From Cyclina sinensis (lineage: Eukaryota > Mollusca > Bivalvia > Venerida > Veneridae), in assembly GCA_012932295.1 (NCBI GenBank), contig JAAONU010000013.1, positions 40,934,627 through 40,998,626 of the forward strand: DNA of 64,000 bases. Direction: 5' to 3'. The notes beneath the pieces were generated by a model. The model had not been told where the DNA came from and ran no database searches. It worked only from the letters and a program-made list of their open reading frames with translations. Below are positions 1 through 9,993 of the stretch, piece by piece (the stretch's first letter is position 1; every line of letters starts with the position of its first letter). The translations under genes were made by a program, and so were the position numbers.

Positions 1-104
1 TTTGTTTGAGAATGTACACGAATGATGATGTTTTTGTAGGTCATATCACATGAACGTAAGTAATTATCCATAAAATATTGCTATATGTGATCGCACTATT
101 GTCG

Positions 105-587
105 CTAAATTGTATCCCACTTACCTAATGGTTGTATTTCACAAACCCAGCTGAATGAGTCCGTTTCGTATTCTCTGTCGTCAAAAGAAAACCAACACAG
201 GCCCTCTTCTTTCTCACCCCATGGAGCTGCTTTCCCCGGAATCTTTCCCCACTGAGTGTCGGCTATTGCCAAACTTTGTACAAAATCCCCTTCTTTCCCA
301 AGCTTTAACGCATTATTTGGTCGTTGCTTCGACCAAACCAGTGATATGCATTCCTTCTCTGCCATGACGAAAGAAAAATCCTCAGTTGTGTATTCGTTAC
401 CAAAGTATCCGTACCAGCAGAGATCAGGATATTTTGCTTTTCCGGGAATATCTCCATATTCTGTATGGGCAACTGCTGAATATAGGTCTTCATCAGCTTC
501 GTCAAGGCCAAGACAGACCAATGTGCCTGTTTGTGGATTCTGATTCTGATGAACAAGTTTAACAGTTGGCGATGTCGGTTTCGGAAT
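105..587 (-). CDS. DM9-repeat (DUF3421-like) protein, downstream cassette
   Basis: This exon encodes two tandem DM9-like repeats. Each has the pattern G-x-IPGKA, then a cysteine-aromatic pair (CWY or CWF), then an FS(F/W)V strand. DM9 proteins of molluscs are cytosolic or secreted mannose-binding lectin-like pattern-recognition proteins; that role is family knowledge, not shown here. The reading frame is open from a splice acceptor (TTTAG, exon edge at 587) through to a TAG at 105-107. A strong donor (AG followed by GTAAGT, boundary 125/124) lies just before that stop, so the gene may instead splice to an exon left of the window. The N-terminal residues (TVKLVH) match the neighbouring cassette at 1098-1551, which shows tandem duplication. 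No ATG precedes the first repeat in this exon, so an upstream exon must supply the start. Family call is moderately sure; exon ends are inferred. Confidence 0.6.
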   Translation of the reverse strand: MPKPTSPTVKLVHQNQNPQTGTLVCLGLDEADEDLYSAVAHTEYGDIPGKAKYPDLCWYGYFGNEYTTEDFSFVMAEKECISLVWSKQRPNNALKLGKEGDFVQSLAIADTQWGKIPGKAAPWGEKEEGLCWFSFDDREYETDSFSWVCEIQPLGKWDTI

Positions 588-1097
588 CTAAATAAAACAA
601 GATTGTATGTTTGTTCGCATTGAACGAGATAATCAGCTACGTATGAACAAAACGTCTTCTACCGGTTATGGTCTTCTATCGTGCTATTTCATCATTTAAG
701 CATATTGCCATAGAAACAAAGATACAGAAACATGTTCTCTGAAAAATTTATACTTTGATTGCTTTAGTTTAACCCCAAAAACGTTCTAGGTATACAGATA
801 TTTGAAAATAAACCACTAAACTTCATGGAAAGATTCTTTTTAAAGCGGCATTGCACACAAAGGATTTCCGACATGAAAAATAAAGATAAATAGAGAAAAT
901 AAATTATTTATATAAACCAAGACATTGATATCACGTGTGAAAAGCTTCATACACGTTTAAATTGAGAAACATTTTACGATGACTAAATCACACCATGTGT
1001 AAGTCTGGGATCTGCAATCGATTAGCAATTTAGCTATGTCCAAAAGCTGTTTTTGCGCAATGAAAAATTTGGAAGAAGACTTTTTTTAAGCTCACCT

Positions 1098-1564
1098 TTA
1101 TCCCATTTGTTCACACACCCAGCTGAATGTTGTCGTTGTGTGTTCCTTTCCACCGTAAGAGAACCAGCATGTTCCTTCCATTGTCTCGCCCCATGGTGCA
1201 GCTTTTCCAGGGATCTTCCCCCACTGTGAATCAGCTATTGCTAGGCATTGTACGAAGTGTCCCATCTTCTTTACCAAGCTTCATTGCACGACTTGGTTGA
1301 CGTTTTGACCAAACTAGTGACACATTGCCCTTTTTCACATCAACAAAAGAAAAATTGTTGGTTTGCCTTTCTTTACCAAAAAGCGGATACCAACAAAGGT
1401 CCGGATACCTTGCCTTTCCAGGGATGTCCCCATGTTCCGTGTGCGCAACTGCTGAGTACAACTTTCCGAAGTTTCCCTGCCATCCAAGACAGATAAGGTT
1501 TTCTTGGGGAGGATTTTTTTCTTTGTGAACCAGTTTCACTGTCGAGGTCATATCAGCTCAATCT
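1098..1564 (-). pseudogene. DM9-repeat cassette, upstream copy with frameshift
   Basis: The exon starts at a clear acceptor (TTTTCAG, exon edge 1564) with an in-frame TGA shortly before an ATG at 1551. The first DM9 repeat reads normally. Around 1258-1266 one extra base, relative to the sister cassette, shifts the frame and gives a stop at 1231. The second repeat is well preserved in the other frame, including the SYGGKEH signature typical of DM9 domains, down to a TAA at 1098. A donor (AAAG followed by GTGAGC, boundary 1096/1095) follows. Either this copy is a recent pseudogene or the extra base is a sequencing error. The preservation of the out-of-frame half favours a recent event. Confidence 0.55.
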
Positions 1565-2221
1565 CTGAAAATAAGACATGCGTTTTAAACATTTGAAAAG
1601 ACCCATGTTTATACTGAAAGCATTGCAAATTGAAGTGTTTTAACTCAGTGGAGTGTTTATTTTAGAATTCTGCTCGCATGAAAAAAACTGTCGTGTTTCT
1701 GAATTCTCTAACATTAAAAACTCTAGGGAACTTACGGCGGGACTTGAGTGGGAATTTCTCTTACTGTTCTCTGAAGTTCTATTAAAACGATAGCGGATAG
1801 AAATCACAACGCGTAACAAAGAGCCATACTCCATGACAGTAAGTTTATTTCAGCAGAGCATGTATATAACTCCTTGTGATGAAAATTTGAGATCTACATT
1901 TTACCTGTTAAAATTTTCGCACGTACAACGTACAAAAAGTGCACGTTTTAGAAGCTGTCGAAACTCGGCATGGGACGTTGTTTTTCAAGGTTGAAAAGTC
2001 CTGTTGTAGAGGCATTTTCGCGCACACCGTGCTTTTGCGTGTTTGATGCAGAAACACAGCACACACAGATAGACGTGCGCGTGACCTTTAAGTGAAATGA
2101 AAATTTGCTGTTTACAAAAAGATAAATACAGTTCAAACCGAAAGTATATTGTGAAGGTCAAATCAAGGTTATTCTGCGAAACAACAGCAGTTATATGATA
2201 GGAAGTGGTACGTTGCTAGCA

Positions 2222-2352
2222 CCAGTCACAGATGCCTGGGTCTCGCCTGTTTTTCCCGAACAGGTCCACGTATTATGTATCTATTAAGGAAACACATACA
2301 AAACGTGGACCTGTATGAGAAAAAACAGTCGAGATACCAAATATCTGTGGCC
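2222..2352. repeat. Foldback element (MITE-like), in the DM9 first intron
   Basis: Two arms of about 45 bp (2222-2270 and 2304-2350) are imperfect reverse complements, sharing the blocks CAGGTCCACG and CTGTTTTT, with a short AT-rich loop. It could form a long hairpin. It is most likely a miniature inverted-repeat element. Confidence 0.5.
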
Positions 2353-2509
2353 ACATATATAGAGACGAATATGTATGGGTGGTTAGTCTTTACATTCGAA
2401 GTTGCTACACGATGAGTTACTCAAAACTAGCATTCATTACAACAGTCGTCGTGAAAACTAACTACAAACAACAAAAACATAAACATTTTAGAAAAATAAA
2501 AATACTCAC

Positions 2510-2550
2510 CTGAAAGTCAGTACATTTTGTACAAAACTTATAAGATAAAA
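2510..2550 (-). other. Putative non-coding first exon of the DM9 gene
   Basis: On the minus strand a strong splice donor (CAG followed by GTGAGTATT, boundary 2510/2509) lies 30-40 bases downstream of a TATA box and pairs logically with the acceptor at 1565. The right edge (transcription start) is only estimated from the TATA position. Confidence 0.45.
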
Positions 2551-2572
2551 GCACAATGTATCCCAGAAGTCA

Positions 2573-2580
2573 CTTTTATA
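2573..2580 (-). promoter_or_regulatory. TATA box for the DM9 gene
   Basis: TATAAAAG on the minus strand, about 30 bases before the inferred first exon that ends at the donor near 2510. Confidence 0.5.
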
Positions 2581-2599
2581 CACAGTGACCTTAACTGCT

Positions 2600-3875
2600 C
2601 GCTGGCTATTGAATATCGACTTTGTATTTAAAATCAATTCCCTTTGTAGTAAAACAGAAACGGTGATCCATATAAAGATGTGTTACCTTTCACAGGTCAA
2701 GGTTTAATCAACAATAGTTTGTAATCTACTGATCGTCTATCTGATTGTAAATCATCTATACAATTAAATTTAAAACAAAAACAACGAATTTGCCGAATTG
2801 TGTTTTGAACAATTCTGTTGTACATATGTCAGTGAGGCACTTATAAAGTCCACGTCTCTCGATATTTGTGTAAATTGGCAAATATCACCCAAATAATTGG
2901 AGTGATTTCTTCTAAAAATAGAAAAGTTATAATATACGCAGAAAACTGAATTACATTTTTAATCGAATGCACCTCGTTCTTTACCTGGTAGATCATGAAT
3001 GTGTCACCCCCAAAAAAACTCCCTTCTTGCCTTAAATATTAACACGTATATCTAGTTATGTATTTTTTACGTATAAACATACCCAAAATATAATCACCTA
3101 GACCCATTCATGTATTTTTCTTCTTATAATGTACTGCCCACGAAAATACATACACCACGTTCTTAAAGTTGGACTATATTGTTAACACATCCAATAACAT
3201 TATTTGGCAGCGTTAAAAGACACTCCATTAGACTACATTCCGAACGCACTTCCGTGTCATTTAGAGCTGGTATTACCATAGATCAACCCCCGAGGTGTCT
3301 GCTGTCCCTAATGAATGTTACAGCGATCTACATGAAAATAAGTTGTATGTGTTTATGTTGTATCAAATTATGTTATAGAATCTGTAAGAAGCTGTAATTT
3401 CAGTTCGGAGACCATAAAAAAGCTATGTTTGCAGCTGTAGTTAAATATCTGTCTATGCACTAATTATTTCAAAATCAACATATGTCAGTGAAAATTAAAG
3501 GCAAGGAGTTTAATATGATATTATGTACTTCAAGGATGTTACTTAAGTACACTTCCGGCTGATGAACTTGTAAAAATGATCATATCTTTGGATAAATACA
3601 TGTAGATACAGCTGTAAACTAGGTTGGGAGATTTAACTTAACCATTGTGTAAAAGTATTACTAGCACACATGAGCTTTCAGTTTATGATTTCAAGTGTTT
3701 TAACGGCAGATTATAACTGACATGATTGTGTTTACACATTTTATTTGCATACAGAACGCTGCATTTGCTTTCTAAACAGCTGTGCTGTGTTATGACTGGT
3801 TTTGTTTAGAATTCCATCACTCGAATAGAAGAGTGGTATCTGTTACGTCGCTTTTAAATTGACGGGACGTCAGAG
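2600..3875. other. Intergenic stretch, no gene recognised
   Basis: AT-rich sequence between the DM9 promoter and the first Galpha-like exon. Only short, low-quality reading frames are present. It should contain the promoter of the Galpha-like gene, but I see no convincing TATA box near 3876. Confidence 0.4.
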
Positions 3876-6800
3876 ATGGGTTGCGCGTGGAGTTCCGAGG
3901 AAAGAGCGGCAGGTCAGAGGTCAAAACAGATAGACAAAATGCTCAGTTTGGAAGCTGAACGGATGAAGGAAATCAAAAATGCTGAAATTATTTTAATAGG
4001 TTTCTTGTTATCGTTTTCATTTTACAAGTAAATGAAATATTTCTTCATTTGTTCATGTAACACGTTCTATTAGCACCACGTAAGTCAAAGCAAGACAGGA
4101 AGGGCTTCGAAGGGCATCAGGACGCTTAATTTTTGTTTACAATTCTGACGGATATTGCATTTGAAATGTTAAAGATAAAACTTTTAGACTTTGTGTAAAA
4201 AGTACAAAACTTTTAAAGACTTAATAAGATTTACTTTGGCAATTTTAGATAAACTAACAGCTTTTACTTTGAATGAATGTGTGAGTTACTGTTTCTTCGT
4301 GGAAACAATCAACTTTCCGATACCACTTTGTTAATACTAAGGTCTCATGGCGCGTTCTTCTTTGTTATAGATTTGCTAACATTTGTTAAAATTAAGTTAT
4401 ACTGGTATTTTATAAGATTTAGGCTAGGTTATAGAAAATATTTTTATAACATACCAGGTACAAGACACTGTGGGAAAAGTTCATTCCTGAAAAACATTGA
4501 AACGTAAATATTTTAGTAATGTGTTTTATTTACTTATGTTATTTGTTAGATCAAAAATCGAACTTTCACGTGTTCTCCCATGATTAAATGTGTGCCTTGG
4601 TTAAAAACAAATCTTTATATTTCAACCTAACATCTTATTACAGAACAGCAAAGAGTTTACCAAGCCATAAGTCTTTTAAGTATTGTTATGACATGACATT
4701 TGAATTATGTATGCCTAGCAAACATGTCAACAAAAAGAAGTATGCTACAAAAACTACTCTTGGGCAGTTAACGATTTTTGACCAATGAAATAATTGAAAG
4801 TATTACATCGTTGATTTGCCCCATTTGTTTCAAAACTTTCGATTGGTCTCTTTAGAAGGACAAGGGTTAGCTACACCAAAAATAATAGGTATTGTTTATT
4901 GCGGAAAAAAAGAAATGTTGTACCCTTTTTCTATAATATTTCAGAGTATTTTGCGACAAAGCTAATTCTAGTAAACGTGGTTCTGACTTGTCGATGATGG
5001 AATTCTGTTTTAAGGAGGCCAATTTCAAGTAAGTCTAGAAGCTTTTTGAAGTATGAACATCACGTGTATGACATGTGTCTTGTATTTTGTTATTAACTCT
5101 ACAGTCTCTATAAGATAATGTTGTAGTTACGTAGTTGAATCTTACCTATAATAACTTTGCTAATTAATTATGATTTCATTCTCCAGTATATATGATATAA
5201 TATTATAATGTGCTGCGTGAAATTTTAATTCGAGCAAATGACATTGCAAGCAATTCTTACCATTTTGTAGAACTTATCTTAATACAACGAAGCAATGTAT
5301 GTAGAGAAAATTTGACCATCTATTCTGTCAAGGACAAGTTCGAGACGATGACATCGACATGAAATGCTATATCAGTGCACTTGAGCCCGTATCCGACGGC
5401 GAAAACATAATTAGATAAAATAAATGTGATGTTTGTCAATAACTATGACAGTTTAGGAAAAACAAGACACAAATGAGAGAAAGGAAAACGAAAACACTTC
5501 GTGGCATTGTTGTTAGGTCTACGCATTTAAATCTCTACATTAATGGGTAGTTTGGAATCATTCATATTGACAGCTATGAGGAATTCGACAAACTGATAAA
5601 ATTATTAATTGGATTTTATTTGTAGGCAATCTCTTTGTCACTTTGGTACTAGGTACTTTGGTTTCACTCTTTCAGATTAATAGAGGTGGGAGGTCGTATA
5701 CTAAGCAGGCCTAAGCTATTCCACTATTTCGAGAATGTCCACGCAATTATCATTATTATTGGCTTATCCAATTATGATTTTATGACAGATGCTGAGCCAC
5801 CAGAGGTGAGTTTTATTCTTGATGTCTTAATTTCGTGCTCTCAATCCGCTTCTAACACATCCGTAATTATGACGAAAATTGTCTTTCAGGCGAAAATTAT
5901 TCAGGAGGTCTCATTCATACGGCACTCTGAACACAAGCTGGAATCTGTGTGTGTTTGAATATTTCTACTCTCTGCATATTGCTCTTTATCCCGCTAACGT
6001 CTCAATGAACCATTGGTTATATAGGAAGCTAACACCAAGGAAAATAACAATACAAACTTGTTTTTCTTGGCAATAGATTTGCAGTTAAGGTGTTTCTCAG
6101 AACATAAAGCCGAGGCCAGAGTGAAGTTAAATGTATATATTAGTTGGAAAAGAAAAGATGCTGTCACATTTCTTGTATACACAAATATCAGGAGGTAAAA
6201 AAATTACTGTAGGTATTCGAAGAAACTGTATAACAGATCTCACGGGAAAAGATCACTTTATTTTTTTTAATAGAAAAATAGTTGTCCTGCAGTAATTGTG
6301 GACATTTCAATAAAGTGCTATTCCATATTTCTTAATCTTTTGTGAAAACTAGAAATATTTCATGTGTACATAAATGTTTGCATATCGTTTCAGAACGTCC
6401 TGATTGAAAGTATGGAGTTGTTCAAAACTGTCTGCAACAACAAGCATTTTGGGGACTCTCTCTTGTTTTTACTCTTCAGTAAGAAAGACTTGTTTGAAGA
6501 AAAACTGAAAACGACACCTTTGACTGTTTGTTTTCCTGATTTCTCAGGTAAAAAAAATCACTCATTAGTATTTTTACTTGCTCAGAGTTATTTTTGTTAT
6601 AATTTTTATATATCAAGTAAGGAGGGACAAAGTCTGGGTAAGAGATTCCAGGTGTTCAGAAATGTACATGAGTCCACAGGTTTGACAGTAGATTTCTACA
6701 TTTGTAAATTAAATGGGAAAAAAGTAATGAAAACAGAGATATGTGCATTAGACAAGATAAAAACAAAGTAGATTTACTGAAACACGAGAAAAAATAATAC

Positions 6801-7542
6801 CGTGTTATATATACAACACAAGATCGAAGTGGGTCACTTACAAGAAAACTATGCTAATTGTAAGTACTGTGTCACATTGTGCTGAAAACATTATGAAAAA
6901 AGCTTATAGGAAAACGATAGCTATTTTAAATAAGAATCAAAATTCTCAACATTTCATTTGTTGCTGAACTAAAATCAACCTGACACAGCATATGTCGACA
7001 ACTACCAAACTTAAGTGCCTTTAAGGCGAGTTATGAAAAGCCGGTTTTCGAAGACCTCTTTCCATGTACGGTTTAATTGCAATTTCTTGCCTTTTCCTCG
7101 CCTATACTACTAGGAGCTACAATTACTACTTCTTCAACAACACCGTAACTACAAGTATTAACTATATTCCCTAACAAAACAGATAAGGGGTGGGAAGCGT
7201 TTACGTTGGGTAAAGAATTAATTTTCATGATTGTAGATATACCTCTTTTACAATCGATAAATCAACAAATGCAGACTGCCTACGCTATTATTATCTATGT
7301 TGAATATGGTCATACTTTAACACTTGCTTGCAGGAGGCAACACCTTCGAAGAAGCAGGCGCCTACATTCAGCTTAAATTTGAACAAGATGGCGAAGTAAA
7401 CAGAACCGAAAGGGACATTTATACACATTTTATAAACACTGCTGACACGGGAAATGTGAGCTTTGTTATGGAAGTGATAACGGAAGTAATTGACAGAACT
7501 TTCTGGAAAATTCGTTCCCCTTTTTATGGCTACATGTTTTAA
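3876..7542 (+). CDS. Divergent G-protein alpha-like subunit lacking the helical domain (Galpha-like 1)
   Basis: Six exons: 3876-3999, 4458-4503, 4945-5028, 5676-5805, 6394-6547, 7334-7542; total 747 bp, 248 residues (typical Galpha about 350). Intron phases are 1,2,2,0,1 and all junctions are GT-AG. Exon 1 gives an MGC N-terminus (myristoylation Gly2, palmitoylation Cys3) and an amphipathic helix with RSKQID as in Galpha. Exon 2 is the P-loop GTRHCGKSS. Exon 3 is a short switch I-like segment. Exon 4 carries EVGG and HYFENVHAIIIIIGLSNYD, matching the DVGGQ/CFEDVTAIIF region. Exon 5 has SMELFKTVCNNKHF and SKKD (normally NKKD). Exon 6 has EEAGAYIQLKFE and ADTGN (normally TCATDTxN). The helical domain, about 110 residues between P-loop and switch I, is absent. 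The catalytic switch II Gln is Arg. Galpha proteins relay signals from receptors at the plasma membrane; here GTP may bind but normal hydrolysis is unlikely (inference). The weak donor of exon 1 (GTTTCT) is the least certain junction. Confidence 0.82.
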
Positions 7543-7694
7543 CTTATTAAAGGCGACACAACTTCTCGCTAAGACGTTTGAGACAAACCTAAGATTAACC
7601 ACACTAGGTTAATGTTAAGGAATTCATAATGAAGTCAAAGTTTTATCAGCATAATAACATGACTTAATATTTTGTGTCAAATAGCTCTACATGT

Positions 7695-8612
7695 TGTTTA
7701 CATTACAATTTACGTGGTACTATTTCAAACGGTTTACATTACAATCACGTGGTACTGTTTCAAGTAGTTTATATAAAAAATCACGTGGTACTGTTTCAAG
7801 TAGTTTACATAACAATCATGTGGTACTGTTTCAAGTAGTTTACATAGCAATCGCGTGGTACTGTTTCAAGTAGTAAATCATTTGATACTCTTTAAAGCAG
7901 TTTACATAACAGTCGCGTGGTACCGGTTCAAATAGTTTACATAACAGTCGCGTGGTAATGTTTCAAGTAGTTTACATAACAATCGCGTGGTAAAGTTTCA
8001 AGTAGTTTACATAACAATCGCGTGGTAAAGTTTCAAGTAGTTTACATAACAGTCGCGTGGTACCGGTTCAAATAGTTTACATAACAATCGCGTAGTAAAG
8101 TTTCAAGTAGTTTACATAACAATCGCGTGGTAAAGTTTCAAGTAGTTTACATAACAATCGCGTGGTAAAGTTTCAAGTAGTTTACATAACAATCGCGTGG
8201 TAAAGTTTCAAGTAGTTTACATAACAATCGCGTAGTAAAGTTTCAAGTAGTTTACATAACAATCGCGTGGTAAAGTTTCAAGTAGTTTACATAACAATCG
8301 CGTGGTAAAGTTTCAAGTAGTTTACATAACAATCGCGTAGTAAAGTTTCAAGTAGTTTACATAACAATCGCGTGGTAAAGTTTCAAGTAGTTTACATAAC
8401 AATCGCGTGGTAAAGTTTCAAGTAGTTTACATAACAATCGCGTGGTAATGTTTCAAGTAGTTAACATAACAATCGCGTGGTAAAGTTTCAAGTAGTTTAC
8501 ATAACAATCGCGTGGTACTGGGTACTGTTTCAGGTATTTTACAATACGATCACTAGGTACTGTTGCAAGTAGTTTACATAACAATCACGTGGTACTGCTT
8601 CAAGTAGTTGTA
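7695..8612. repeat. Minisatellite, 35-bp unit, about 26 copies
   Basis: Tandem array with consensus built from TTTCAAGTAGTTTACATAAC plus AATCGCGTGGTAAAG. The central copies (about 7990-8500) are nearly identical while the edges are diverged (CACGTGGTACTG variants), the usual pattern of array growth by unequal exchange from the centre. It lies between Galpha-like 1 and the left edge of the segmental duplication. Reading frames through it are not genes. Confidence 0.95.
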
Positions 8613-9993
8613 AACTAGAAATAGATATTATATCGCCCTGAATGTCTATGGCACGGCTCTTGTCATCACACAAACTATGAAAAAAGCTTTTAGTTTTTTT
8701 TCATGAAATAAACTGTTTGGCGTATTTGTTATGATTTCTATGTTGCTTACATGTTATTCATATGTTTTGGTACATGTACTGCATGTCCATCTAGACTTTT
8801 ATTATTGACATGAATTAAAATTTCAAGCGTATTGTTATAACTTTCATTTGATGCTCCGTGCTTTTTAAATGGTTTTTTTAAAATTCTTACATTATCTAAT
8901 TATTTTTTTTACGATTTTCTCGTGCTTATATTCTATTTACAAGTGAACAGAAATGATATGCAATAAACTGCGAAAAAACCTATTTGTTACCTAAGACTTT
9001 ACTTAAAGTGTACTTATATTCCTTACAAAGCTCGTACTATCCTCTTTAAGAGGAACACCTATTTATATTGTTTGTAGATTGCAGTCTTAAATAAAGTAAC
9101 TGACTGCCTTCGGGCAGCATCGGCGGCATCAGGCAGAAGCACTGTGTGGTTCCATTATTTGTTTACTGCCTTTTTTACACTCTGAACTCCAGTTACCATT
9201 ATTCTATCCTTTATTCACATTGTCTTTTTTCTTATAACAAGAGTGTGAGTCAGTAGCAACACCCTTTTTAAATTATTTACACTTACATGCTATTGTAGAT
9301 CTGCATTTATTCTCTTGAAAAAGAAAAAGAAAAAGACAGGTTAAATTTCAAAGAAGAAAGATATTTACCCCTAGAATTATAAACAAAATCTGACCCTATT
9401 TTCAGCATTCGAGTATGTTCAACAACTGCCTATCATGAATTCTATTCTGGATGACTCTGAATATAAAATTGCTGCCACACTATCAGAAACAGTCTGGCCA
9501 AATGATTCATGCAAAACAAATGCAATGATTAAGGCAAAATGTTCAAAACAGTCGCGACTATACCATTTTTGAGCACTGATTGACTGAATTAGTGGTTTCA
9601 TACCTATAAGAAAACTTTGACCATATGTGGCCTACTTCCGGTCAGTTCTAAATTAATACTGTTATCAATTTTCCATATGATGACATCGGAAGTATATCAA
9701 TACACTCTCCATTCCGGAAGGAAGTGATTTATGGTGTATAAGGCCATTAGGCCATGTTGAGAAATTTCTTTTTCCGGAGATTATATGACTAACATATTGT
9801 GACTTAACATTTACAGTTTCGGTAGTGTATGGCCAATTGAAGTCGGAAATTGCACATGTTTTATGTTTTATGGAGATTATAAGGAACATTTTCGGGTTAA
9901 GACCGTAAAAGGCAGACAACATGATAAGTGTTAAGAAGAAAAAAGACTCAGAATTAAATCATTGTTTCTAAAACAATTTTGTAATTGATAAAT
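8613..9993. other. Intergenic; contains about 770 bp missing from unit B
   Basis: Sequence from about 8835 onward is the left end of the duplicated unit. The stretch from about 9000 to 9770 has no counterpart in unit B, where flanking sequence is joined directly near 23,180-23,230. It holds a short open frame (9407-9570, plus strand, after a TTTTCAG acceptor) that I could not assign to a family. Confidence 0.5.

Noticed and set aside
4588..4788. Open frame in intron 2 of Galpha-like 1 with a helical-domain-like end (PSKHVNKKKYATKTTLG)
   Set aside because: It overlaps in role with exon 3, ends in TGA before any usable donor, and its phase does not fit the neighbouring exons.
7691..8612. Regular spaced repeats that might suggest a CRISPR-like array
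   Set aside because: Units are directly adjacent without unique spacers, and the DNA is eukaryotic; it is a minisatellite.
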